A DNA stretch of 35,508 nt from Winogradskyella vincentii (GTDB lineage Bacteria > Bacteroidota > Bacteroidia > Flavobacteriales > Flavobacteriaceae). Positions 15,968-23,183 of the stretch are shown here, one piece after another. The position numbers were made by a program, and so were the translations under genes. The stretch is taken from NCBI RefSeq assembly GCF_020166345.1, contig NZ_JAIUJS010000012.1, positions 1 through 35,508 of the forward strand, written 5' to 3'. Numbering within the stretch: the stretch's first letter is position 1; every line of letters starts with the position of its first letter. The notes under the pieces were generated by a model that was given only the letters and a program-made list of their open reading frames with translations, ran no database searches and was not told where the DNA came from.

Positions 15968-16402
15968 ATGAAAACACTTAACAAAACCCTCAAACTTTTA
16001 TGCCTCATTCCCCTACTTCTAGCAATGCAATGTGACGAAGATGTCACAGAAGATCCTTCCTTAAATTATTCCATTGAAGGCAAATGGCTTTTGGCCAATG
16101 CTGGTGGTAGTGAATTACCACCAAACACCATGTACGAGTTTAAAGACGGATTGCGTTACACCTACTACTGCGTAGATGATGAAACCACTAATTGCGATAA
16201 TGCCTATTGGACTGCTCTTGAAACAAGCGAGGCCATACCCAATCCAGATACCTTTTCATTTGAACCTAATGTATTAACCATTGATGGTGATATGCTATTT
16301 GACCTTGAGTTTTCTTGTGATGGCGATGTTGTTAACGTCATATTTCCCGATAGCGTATGGCAATGGTGGCGCATTGGAACCTCACCAACAGACTGTGAGT
16401 AA
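15968..16402 (+). CDS. Lipocalin-like lipoprotein
   Basis: 144 aa. The signal peptide ends in a lipobox-like LLAMQC (Cys18), and the mature protein begins CDEDVTEDP, acidic after the Cys as expected for surface-exported Bacteroidota lipoproteins. The remainder resembles a small lipocalin-like beta-barrel: the first strand has IEGKWLL (the G-x-W signature), followed by MYEFKDGLRYTYY, FSFEPNVLTIDG, LEFSCDGDVVNVIF and VWQWWRIG. Proteins of this sort are common and uncharacterised in flavobacteria. It is a single gene; the next gene converges on it. Ligand unknown. Confidence 0.78.
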   Translation: MKTLNKTLKLLCLIPLLLAMQCDEDVTEDPSLNYSIEGKWLLANAGGSELPPNTMYEFKDGLRYTYYCVDDETTNCDNAYWTALETSEAIPNPDTFSFEPNVLTIDGDMLFDLEFSCDGDVVNVIFPDSVWQWWRIGTSPTDCE

Positions 16403-16443
16403 TCTGTAAAATCTTAGAAGTTATTTAAAATAGCCTGTAACAT

Positions 16444-16470
16444 ATGGGATACCTTTATTTAGGATCCCAT
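16444..16470. terminator. Hairpin between convergent genes
   Basis: The arms ATGGGATACC (16444-16453) and GGATCCCAT (16462-16470) pair with one bulged base around TTTATTTA. The right arm overlaps the last codons of the leftward 167-aa gene. It lies between two convergent stops and may terminate transcription in either direction. Confidence 0.4.
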
Positions 16471-16958
16471 AAACGCAGGCTTTCTAAAATTGCTTCACCA
16501 GCATCTACATCCTTATCTAAACAAACAACTCCAATCTCATAAATTGTATGTTGTTGCTCATCACAGATCATAGCGAAGAAACAATGGTAGGTTTCATAAT
16601 TGCCTTGTACATATCTTACCTCATATTCGTGTCCTTCACTAGTTTTCTTTGATAATTTGATCACCTCTGAAATATCAGTGAGCTTACTATAAACAGCATT
16701 ATCTTTTACCAGTGTTGTCTTTTTGGCAATTTCTTCATACATGTAAGTGCTTATAAATCGCTGTGCTACAAGTGAGACTATTTGCTTCTCATTAGCATAA
16801 CGTGCCTGTGTCTCATTAGAAAAGTTTTGGTTTAAATTCAGTTTACCCGTACTCACAAAGCTGATATCTAAACCATCGGGTCTGTTATAATATTGAGTTT
16901 GTGCTGAAACCAATGGACTCAGTATCAAAATAAATAGGATGGTATTAATTGTTTTCAT
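16455..16958 (-). CDS. Secreted hypothetical protein
   Basis: 167 aa with a clear signal peptide (residues 1-19, TILFILILSPLVSAQ). The mature protein is mixed alpha/beta: a helical start (ANEKQIVSLVAQRFISTYMYE) followed by strands HEYEVRYVQGNYETYHCFFAMI and TIYEIGVVCLDKD, with a final helix AGEAILESLRLW. The pattern recalls small periplasmic cone-like or NTF2-like folds, but I do not recognise the family. The promoter is presumably in the 38-nt space upstream or shared with the TPR lipoprotein gene that precedes it on the same strand. Confidence 0.75.
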   Translation of the reverse strand: MKTINTILFILILSPLVSAQTQYYNRPDGLDISFVSTGKLNLNQNFSNETQARYANEKQIVSLVAQRFISTYMYEEIAKKTTLVKDNAVYSKLTDISEVIKLSKKTSEGHEYEVRYVQGNYETYHCFFAMICDEQQHTIYEIGVVCLDKDVDAGEAILESLRLWDPK

Positions 16959-16996
16959 ACCGTATTGGGTGTAAATGGTTAAATTTTAATATGGTG

Positions 16997-17932
16997 CTAT
17001 AATCTTGACAACTCGGCTTCGGCTGCGATGTATCCAAAACCTGCCCAATTACCATTGGCCATTAGATACTTGTACATGGCCACTGCGGTTTCCAACTGAT
17101 CATTATACTGATGCCAATGGGCTATGCCATAATGTACGGCTTCTTTTGATCCGCCCGAGGTATTGGCATCTAAATCATTATCCAATAAGTCGCCTTTATA
17201 ATACAACAGTAGCATATGGTAGGCCTTATTTTCAATAATGTTCATCTCAAATGTTATGGGTTCAAGCAATGCATTTGCCTCATCAGCACGATCTAAGCGC
17301 TGCAATATCATATACAGCCAATGCAAGGATGCCACACGCATATCGTCATTAGTGGAGGCTTGTAAACAGTTCTCAAAATTGGTTAGGGCATTTTGCCAGT
17401 CCGCCTTTAGATAATACGCAAGGCCTAAATGGTAATACACATTGGTATGTAGTGATGATACAGGTATATTAAGTGCATTAGGCATACCATCAGGTTCCAT
17501 ACGATCTGGCTTTCCTTTTATAAGTGCACTCGACGTTTCTAAATCGGTAATCGCCAGATCTAATTGGCGCGTCGTTATATATCTATGGCCACGATGGCGA
17601 TACATACGTGCATCATCAGGAAATTTGGCAATACCTTCTGTAAAAATACCAATTGCTTTTTGGTAATCACCCAAATAGGCCATGCGTCTGCCCAACCAGA
17701 TGATAAAATCAGCATTCATAGGATTACTATTATAGGTATCTAATGCTTTGAGATATTTAGCAACCTTAGCAGAGTCCTTAGCCACTAATTGTGGGCTAAC
17801 TAACGGCTTCATTAAAAGGGATTGTCCTTGTAAAGTATCAATCTTAACGCTGTCCACAGGAATAGATTTCCAGGAGTTTTGGCAATTAAGGCATAAGCTT
17901 AGTAATACTAATAGAAGGACGCGTTGATACAT
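16997..17932 (-). CDS. TPR-repeat lipoprotein
   Basis: 311 aa. The N-terminus MYQRVLLLVLLSLCLNC ends in a lipobox-like CLNC, giving a lipid-anchored protein. Several TPR-like helix pairs follow: PMNADFIIWLGRRMAYLGDY, QKAIGIFTEGIAKFPDDARM, YRHRGHRYITTRQLDLAITD, YYHLGLAYYLKADWQNALTN and SLHWLYMILQRLDRADEANA. TPR arrays act as protein-binding scaffolds. The lipoprotein anchor places this one in the periplasm or at the outer membrane. It is followed after 38 nt by the 167-aa secreted protein gene, possibly on the same transcript. The partner is unknown. Confidence 0.85.
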   Translation of the reverse strand: MYQRVLLLVLLSLCLNCQNSWKSIPVDSVKIDTLQGQSLLMKPLVSPQLVAKDSAKVAKYLKALDTYNSNPMNADFIIWLGRRMAYLGDYQKAIGIFTEGIAKFPDDARMYRHRGHRYITTRQLDLAITDLETSSALIKGKPDRMEPDGMPNALNIPVSSLHTNVYYHLGLAYYLKADWQNALTNFENCLQASTNDDMRVASLHWLYMILQRLDRADEANALLEPITFEMNIIENKAYHMLLLYYKGDLLDNDLDANTSGGSKEAVHYGIAHWHQYNDQLETAVAMYKYLMANGNWAGFGYIAAEAELSRL

Positions 17933-17973
17933 TGTATTTTAGAATTTACAGTTAGGGTAAAGTTATAAATAAA

Positions 17974-18261
17974 TTACTCTGCATAACTAATCCTGTCCCT
18001 AATCCCACCACTGGCTCTGTGGATAATAACATCTGCTTTTTTGCGCTTGGCCAAAGTTTTGGCCTTACGGATGGCTGTACTTTGCTTTCGGTGTTTAGAG
18101 GTGATGCGCTTATTGCCTTCTCGCCTTACGGCCCAACCATCGTCATAAGGGACAACATGTTGGTGCCAGGTGCGTTTTGGGCCAATATCTTTGCCAAGGG
18201 CTTTTAGTATGGCCTCTATGAGTTGGCGAATGGCATCTGCTAAAGTGTTCTTTTTGGACAT
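17974..18261 (-). CDS. DUF2188 family protein
   Basis: 95 aa, cytoplasmic and basic. Residues about 32-92 match DUF2188: HVVPYDDGWAVRREGNKR, then an alanine/lysine-rich helix (AIRKAKTLAKRKKADVI), IIHRASGGIRDR and a terminal SY. The family is small and widely spread, often on mobile or accessory DNA, without a settled function. The N-terminal 30 residues add an amphipathic helix (DAIRQLIEAILKALG). It is a single gene, 41 nt upstream of the TPR lipoprotein gene on the same strand. Confidence 0.88.
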   Translation of the reverse strand: MSKKNTLADAIRQLIEAILKALGKDIGPKRTWHQHVVPYDDGWAVRREGNKRITSKHRKQSTAIRKAKTLAKRKKADVIIHRASGGIRDRISYAE

Positions 18262-18862
18262 TGGTTTCTAGTGTAATAGCGTAAAGTTAATTATTCTATT
18301 CAATACTTTGGTTAGCTTATTTTCCTAATAGTGCCTCTTTAGGACAAAAATCCTTGAGTTGTATTATAGTAAGGTTATTTCTCTTGTTCATTTTTGAAGG
18401 CCAAAACTGCGAAGCATATCATGAGCTCCATAAAAATAAGCGTGTGCGAATAAACGAACCAAAAAGCCTTAACGATTTGCAGGAAGTTGCTAAAGCACCA
18501 TTCGCTAATACATCATATAGGGAACATATAATAGACATCTCACTTCAATCCTTGAGTTGAATTTATTTTTGAAGTTTTAGCTTATTACTTCTCAAATCGT
18601 TGGTAAAAAACAAATCAAAATGTAGCACTTATTATTTCTGAAAATCGTTGGGTCGTGTGATTATGAATTTTAAGGATCACCACTTCTCAAATCGTAGTTG
18701 CCAAGCTTTGCGGAATTCTAAGAAAGAAGCTATGGTAGTCTTTAAAAGTGTAAATAATATAGTATCTTTACAACAGTATCAGGAACGCTAAATAGCGTGC
18801 CAACCGAGCACAAAAGCCACGGTGGTTTAGTATACGAACAACTCTGTTAAAACAAATGAATT
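18262..18862. other. 600-bp gene-poor stretch with direct repeats
   Basis: No convincing gene is present. A 13-bp direct repeat, AATCCTTGAGTTG, occurs at 18349-18361 and 18547-18559. A 14-bp repeat, ACTTCTCAAATCGT, occurs at 18587-18600 and 18682-18695. The 68-codon frame between the first pair starts with TTG and looks like chance. The last 100 bp hold the putative promoter and leader of the 94-aa gene. The region may be decayed insertion material. Confidence 0.5.
18782..18838 (+). other. Potential structured leader of the 94-aa gene
   Basis: Just upstream of the gene, GGAACGCT (18782-18789) and AGCGTGCC (18794-18801) can pair with one mismatch around AAAT. A second weaker stem, AACCG...CGGTGGTT, follows. 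A possible -7 element TATCTTTA lies at 18763-18770. The layout fits a two-hairpin 5' leader, but nothing identifies a known RNA class. Confidence 0.3.
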
Positions 18863-19147
18863 ATGGAATATATTTATATCGCTAGACAAAAAGATCAGGA
18901 GGTCATTAAAACGGACATTGAAAGGTTTAAGGAATTGCCTCTAAATGAGCTTGTGGACCTCTATAATCGTCAAGTAAAATGTGGCATAACTGGTGTACAT
19001 CGCCAAGCACTTTACCTTTTGGCCTTAAGAATTGAATTTAAAAGACGTTTGGCCGAGAGCCCTGTTTATCTTATGGATTATGTGTTAGGATTCGTTGGTG
19101 AAATAGAAGTTTCTAATGGTAATATTAGGCCAAAATCAGAAAATTAA
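18863..19147 (+). CDS. Small conserved hypothetical protein
   Basis: 94 aa, cytoplasmic. The core is helical: EVIKTDIERFKELPLNELVD, YNRQVKCGITGVHRQALYLL, ALRIEFKRRL. From memory, the segment with CGITGVHxQALYL is conserved in flavobacterial small proteins of unknown function. The stop codon lies at the base of a strong terminator hairpin, so the gene is a discrete transcription unit. A promoter-like TATCTTTA lies about 95 nt upstream, leaving a possibly structured leader. Confidence 0.75.
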   Translation: MEYIYIARQKDQEVIKTDIERFKELPLNELVDLYNRQVKCGITGVHRQALYLLALRIEFKRRLAESPVYLMDYVLGFVGEIEVSNGNIRPKSEN

Positions 19148-19173
19148 AATCCAGCACCGAAGTGCTGGATTTT
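19146..19173. terminator. Perfect 12-bp stem, CGAA loop terminator
   Basis: AAAATCCAGCAC (19146-19157) pairs exactly with GTGCTGGATTTT (19162-19173) around CGAA. A-run and T-run flanks make it work in both directions. It serves the 94-aa gene and probably the convergent FadL-type gene. Confidence 0.9.
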
Positions 19174-19213
19174 GGAATCAATCATTAAAAAACCGATAAT
19201 ATTCACCGATATG

Positions 19214-20656
19214 TTAGTCCTTTGTCGCTTTCTTAAATGTATAATTAACGCCAAACATGGCCATTGAGGTAGTCATCTCATAAGATACTGACGTACCTGG
19301 AATTTTACCTAATGGGTTATTTGGTGAAATGTTCATTGGGCTTAATAAGTTACCTTCTGTAGCACCATCGCTATCACCATAATGGTAAACCGCATCTACT
19401 CTCCAGTTATCGTTAATCTCATAACTTAAACCAAATTGGTACGCATTTTTAATAATGGCTGTTGCTGGTGTGGAGAAGAATGCCAATTCTTCGTCTATAG
19501 GATTGCCACTATACGTATAACCTATACGTAATGGTAGTTTATTAATACCTTTATATTGTAATCCTACAGAAAGGATAGAAATATCTTGCCAACCAAAACC
19601 TTTTACGGCTCCTGTAGGGAATCCATTACTACCAAACTCCCAACCGCTGGCTTCAAATCCTTCCGTGTTTTCATAAAGCACACGTCTAAAGTCTAATGCA
19701 AAATCGAAATTAGTAAAGGAGTACCCTAAACCTAGCGATACTATGGCTGGATAATCCATTTGGAAATTAACGTCTCTTGCTTCAGTACCATCTAGGTACT
19801 CGTTATCAAATTCAAATTCACCAAATGTTTGATTGGTTTTATAAGACGCACCAAGTTTTAAACCATTACCAGAGTCATAGAAAATACCAACCTGTGCACC
19901 ATACCCAAAAGCAGGTGTACTATCAACCTTTGGATAGCCTTTTCCTGTGCCACCCATTGAAGCTGGTAAATCTGGTGGTGCTATTGGATTAGGATTTAGC
20001 TCTAATGCCGCATAGTTAAAGTTAGGCTGTATACCTATAGATATTTTGTCTGTTAGCTCATACGCATAGGTACCACTAACTTGTAATAACATATAATCGG
20101 ATTCAATATGTCCAAAGCCGTTAAGACCTTGTGGCCAGTTGATGGCATTGGAGTTATTTGGATCCCAGTTCATATTAGGATTACCGCTCATATCCATTGG
20201 TAAATTGGTTTCTTGAGGAAACGTAACACCAAATCCACTAATACCAAAGGCTGATACACCAAAGGTGTGTTTGCTGTTTTCTTTACCCCAAACCATACCA
20301 ATTGCTGGCATGTAAGACATACCTCTATCATCTTCAGTAGTACCAAAAGTAGCAGGAGAAGCTGGTGTGCCAGGACCAAACGTACCTGCAGGATACAATA
20401 AGCCTGATGGTAAGCTAGAACTTAATTCTGGCGATGAAAAGAAAAATCCTAAATCGAACTTTAAGATCTTATCATCAAAAACTGAAATTGCTGCTGGATT
20501 CCAGTGCATTGCACCAGAAATATCAAGTGGTTGTGCTGTAGCAGCGCCACCCATTGACATGTTTATAGATCCGACGCCTTGCATAATATGCCCCGTCTGG
20601 GCATATAAGCCAAGCGAAAATAGTAATACAATTAATTTAATAAATGTTGTTTTCAT
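19214..20656 (-). CDS. FadL/TodX-type outer-membrane transport protein
   Basis: 480 aa with a signal peptide (residues 1-19, ending GLYAQ). The mature N-terminus GHIMQGVGSINMSMGGAATA followed by HWNPAAIS is the hallmark of the OMPP1/FadL family, whose N-terminal hatch plugs a 14-strand barrel. Many alternating aromatic beta strands follow, ending in MTTSMAMFGVNYTF. FadL-type channels let hydrophobic molecules cross the outer membrane by lateral diffusion. It is divergent from the sulfide oxidation operon across a 337-bp shared upstream region and ends near a strong bidirectional hairpin. Regulation together with the sulfur genes is possible but inferred. The natural substrate is unknown. Confidence 0.92.
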   Translation of the reverse strand: MKTTFIKLIVLLFSLGLYAQTGHIMQGVGSINMSMGGAATAQPLDISGAMHWNPAAISVFDDKILKFDLGFFFSSPELSSSLPSGLLYPAGTFGPGTPASPATFGTTEDDRGMSYMPAIGMVWGKENSKHTFGVSAFGISGFGVTFPQETNLPMDMSGNPNMNWDPNNSNAINWPQGLNGFGHIESDYMLLQVSGTYAYELTDKISIGIQPNFNYAALELNPNPIAPPDLPASMGGTGKGYPKVDSTPAFGYGAQVGIFYDSGNGLKLGASYKTNQTFGEFEFDNEYLDGTEARDVNFQMDYPAIVSLGLGYSFTNFDFALDFRRVLYENTEGFEASGWEFGSNGFPTGAVKGFGWQDISILSVGLQYKGINKLPLRIGYTYSGNPIDEELAFFSTPATAIIKNAYQFGLSYEINDNWRVDAVYHYGDSDGATEGNLLSPMNISPNNPLGKIPGTSVSYEMTTSMAMFGVNYTFKKATKD

Positions 20657-20993
20657 GATAAGAAATTTTAAAACATTCTGCGAATAAAATTAGTTTAAGG
20701 ACTAGGGTTATTAATCGCTTTATTGAATGTTGGTTAATACCTAGCTAGTCACAAATTTAGGCGTCAAATACTTGAAGAAACATGATAAAAATCATAGTTG
20801 GTATATAGAACTTCACAAAAATCACAAACCTCTTGAAACCCCTTTAAAATAAGGTGTTTTGAAAGCATCACCTTATGTAACATATGTTACAAATCAACAT
20901 GACAAATGTCATACTTGAAGATGAGGTATCACAGTAACTTTACACCTAGAAAAACTGGGCATGTCTTTGTACATGGCCGTAAAACTAAACTCA
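20657..20993. promoter_or_regulatory. Shared FadL / sulfide operon control region with three inverted repeats
   Basis: The divergent spacer contains ATGAT-AAAA-ATCAT (20782-20795), the exact 16-bp palindrome TGTAACATATGTTACA (20876-20891) and ATGACA-AA-TGTCAT (20899-20912). The last two are centred 22 bp apart, about -64 and -42 from the predicted start of the rightward promoter. Such positions suit a Crp/Fnr-type dimeric activator. The regulator itself is not in the window. Confidence 0.55.
20915..20942 (+). promoter_or_regulatory. Promoter of the sulfide operon
   Basis: TTG at 20915-20917 and TAACTTTA at 20935-20942 are separated by 17 nt. This fits the Bacteroidota consensus TTG-N17-23-TAnnTTTG with one mismatch at the last base. 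Transcription would start near 20947, leaving a leader of about 45 nt before the ATG at 20994. Confidence 0.6.
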
Positions 20994-22241
20994 ATGAAAA
21001 ATTTAGTGATCTTAGGTGCAGGAACAGCCGGGACGATGATGGCGAATCACTTGGTAAAAAAGCTCTCTAATAAAGAATGGCAAATTACCATAGTAGATCA
21101 ATATAAAACCCATTATTACCAACCTGGATTCTTGTTTTTACCTTTTGATATCTATACCGAAGATCAGGTGAAAAAAGATGGGAAAAAGTTTATTCCTAAG
21201 GGTGTAAACTATATTCAGAAAAAAATTGAACTGATCTCACCAGACGCTAATAAAGTCACCTTAGAAAATGATGAAACTCTTAATTACGATATACTTATTG
21301 TTGCCACAGGCTCTAAAATAGCACCTGATGAAATAGAAGGTATGGACGGCCCAGAATGGCGCAAGAATATTTTTGATTTCTATACCTATGAAGGTGCCAA
21401 AGCCCTAAGAGATAAGCTTCGCGAATGGGAAGGTGGTAAACTTGTGGTACATATTACAGAGATGCCAATTAAGTGTCCTGTAGCGCCTTTAGAGTTTGCA
21501 TTCTTAGCAGATTCTTACTTTAAAAACAAAGGTATGCGCGATAAGGTAGATATTACCTATGTAACACCTTTAGATGGTGCGTTTACCAAGCCTAAAGCAA
21601 CTAAAGCCTTGCACCACTTATTAGAGGAAAAACGTATTTCTGAAGTCACTAGTTTTAATATAGAACGTGTAGATTATGAAAACAATAAGATCATTGATTA
21701 TGCCGATACGGAAGTAGACTACGATCTATTGGTTACCGTACCTACTAATATGGGTGATGAACTTATTGAACGCTCTGGTATGGGCGATGACCTTAATTTT
21801 ATACCTACAGACAAAAACACCTTACAATCTAAGGCCTATGAGAATGTCTTTGTTATAGGTGATGCTACTAACCTACCTACGTCTAAAGCGGGTTCTGTAG
21901 CACATTTTGAAGCTGAGATTCTTGAAGAAAACATATTAAAATACATTAACGGTGAACCACTTGATGCTTCATTTGACGGTCATGCCAACTGTTTTGTTGA
22001 AACTGGTAATGGCAAAGCCTTACTAATTGACTTTAATTATGAGCACGAACCTGTAGAAGGAACGTTCCCAATTGCCGGTTTAGGACCAATGCAATTGTTG
22101 AAGGAAAACCGCATGAACCATATGGGAAAACTAGCCTTTAGATGGGTGTATTGGAACATGCTCCTTAAAGGTGTACCAATTCCATTTGTATCGGCAAATA
22201 TGTCTACAAAGGGTAAAAAACTTGAAACAGCAACTGTTTAA
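20994..22241 (+). CDS. sqr: Sulfide:quinone oxidoreductase
   Basis: 415 aa from the ATG at 20994. The in-frame ATG at 20961 would add 11 residues before the FAD motif and sits almost on the predicted transcription start, so it is rejected. The dinucleotide-binding motif is GAGTAG near residue 8. YDILIVATGS is the second flavoprotein motif. IKCPVAP holds Cys161, equivalent to the catalytic Cys160 of the Acidithiobacillus enzyme. VFVIGDATNLPTSKAGSVAH is the C-terminal FAD motif. A second Cys (333, ANCFVETG) may be the partner thiol. The enzyme oxidises sulfide and passes electrons to the membrane quinone. It heads an operon with DsrC/TusE-type and DsrE2-type sulfur-carrier genes. Confidence 0.92.
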   Translation: MKNLVILGAGTAGTMMANHLVKKLSNKEWQITIVDQYKTHYYQPGFLFLPFDIYTEDQVKKDGKKFIPKGVNYIQKKIELISPDANKVTLENDETLNYDILIVATGSKIAPDEIEGMDGPEWRKNIFDFYTYEGAKALRDKLREWEGGKLVVHITEMPIKCPVAPLEFAFLADSYFKNKGMRDKVDITYVTPLDGAFTKPKATKALHHLLEEKRISEVTSFNIERVDYENNKIIDYADTEVDYDLLVTVPTNMGDELIERSGMGDDLNFIPTDKNTLQSKAYENVFVIGDATNLPTSKAGSVAHFEAEILEENILKYINGEPLDASFDGHANCFVETGNGKALLIDFNYEHEPVEGTFPIAGLGPMQLLKENRMNHMGKLAFRWVYWNMLLKGVPIPFVSANMSTKGKKLETATV

Positions 22242-22272
22242 AAAATATTACGAACATTAAAATCTAAATATC

Positions 22273-22581
22273 ATGAAAAAGCTAATTGCCAATAGAGAAA
22301 TCGATATTAACGAAGAAGGCTATCTCGTTGACTTTAAACAATGGGATCGTGAAATCTGTGAGTGTATCGCAGGTGAGTGTAACGTTGTTATGACTGAAAA
22401 ACACTGGGAGGTTGTAGAATATCTACAAGACAAACACCATAAGGAGGAACCATTATCTATAAGAGGAATCAAAAAAAGTGGTGTGATTAACATTAAGGAA
22501 TTCTATAATTTATTCCCTGGAGGGCCTTTAAAAGTATCGACTAAAATAGCTGGTATTCCTAAACCAAAGAGCTGTATTTAA
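22273..22581 (+). CDS. DsrC/TusE-family sulfur carrier with only the penultimate Cys
   Basis: 102 aa. The fold markers are clear: INEEGYLVDFKQWDREI, then MTEKHWEVVEYLQD, RGIKKSG, and the C-terminal arm GGPLKVSTKIAGIPKPKSCI with Cys101 as the next-to-last residue. Dissimilatory DsrC proteins also have a second Cys about ten residues upstream. Here that position is Ser/Thr, so the protein has the single-thiol arrangement of TusE. An extra CECIAGEC cluster near residue 30 is unusual. It likely accepts persulfide sulfur made from sulfide oxidation and hands it on. It lies 31 nt after sqr and 32 nt before the DsrE2-type gene. Confidence 0.88.
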   Translation: MKKLIANREIDINEEGYLVDFKQWDREICECIAGECNVVMTEKHWEVVEYLQDKHHKEEPLSIRGIKKSGVINIKEFYNLFPGGPLKVSTKIAGIPKPKSCI

Positions 22582-22613
22582 AGCTCATATTCAACTACTA
22601 AAAACACATTATT

Positions 22614-23087
22614 ATGGGTACAAAAGTTAAAAAAATGCTTTTCATATTGTCTAAAGCAACAATTGAAAATGTATACGCAGCATTTGTTATGGCCAATGGC
22701 GCACGGATGGAAGGAATAGAATCTGAAATATTCTTTACATTCTTTGGTTTAGAAGCCATACAGAAGAAAAAATTAGAAAATCTTCATGTAGCTACAGTAG
22801 GTAATCCTGCTATGCACATCCCAACAATGCTAGGTGGTTTACCTGGTGTTGAGGCACTGGCAACTAAGATGATGAAAAAAGAGATGGAAAAACTAGATAT
22901 GCCACCTGTTGGTGAATTCCTAGAAATTCTATCGGATTCTGGTTGTAAACTTTGGGGTTGTAAACTTGCCGTTGATATGTTCCACCTTAAAGAGGAAGAC
23001 TTTATCGAAGAACTCGATGGAATAATAACGATTGGTGATTTTTACAGTAGAGCTGATCAGGACGGAACTCACCTACTGTTTATATAA
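22614..23087 (+). CDS. DsrE2-type sulfur-transfer protein
   Basis: 157 aa. The N-terminus KKMLFILSKATIENVYAAFV is a DsrE/DsrF-like Rossmann-type start. An amphipathic stretch with IPTMLGGLPGVEALATKMMK follows, then SDSGCKLWGCKLAVDMF with Cys111 and Cys116, and the acidic end FIEELDGIITIGDFYS. The long insert and the CxxxxC pair are characteristic of DsrE2-type (DsrE/DsrF/DrsH-like) proteins found in sulfur-oxidising gene sets. With the SQR and the DsrC/TusE-type carrier it probably moves sulfane sulfur by thiol relay. It is the last gene of the operon, followed by a hairpin shared with the convergent PorP gene. Confidence 0.88.
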   Translation: MGTKVKKMLFILSKATIENVYAAFVMANGARMEGIESEIFFTFFGLEAIQKKKLENLHVATVGNPAMHIPTMLGGLPGVEALATKMMKKEMEKLDMPPVGEFLEILSDSGCKLWGCKLAVDMFHLKEEDFIEELDGIITIGDFYSRADQDGTHLLFI

Positions 23088-23126
23088 TTTAATACTTAGC
23101 AATAAGTTTTAATTGAGTTTAGACGT

Positions 23127-23183
23127 TATAGGCAATTGCGGCGGAGGTTTTCATGACGGGAAACTTTTGCCGCAAACCTATTA
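23127..23183. terminator. Long imperfect hairpin between convergent genes
   Basis: TTGCGGC (23136-23142) pairs with GCCGCAA (23169-23175). Outer bases TATAGG/CCTATTA and inner GGTTTTC/GGGAAAC extend the stem with a few bulges. It separates the sulfur operon from the PorP/SprF gene and is likely a bidirectional terminator. Confidence 0.6.

Noticed and set aside
18354..18560. 68-codon plus-strand frame in the gene-poor stretch
   Set aside because: TTG start, no recognisable domain, part of a region with direct repeats and no promoter or spacing that would support a gene.
20961..20993. Upstream ATG for the SQR protein
   Set aside because: It is about 14 nt from the predicted transcription start and adds residues not found before the FAD-binding strand in this family.
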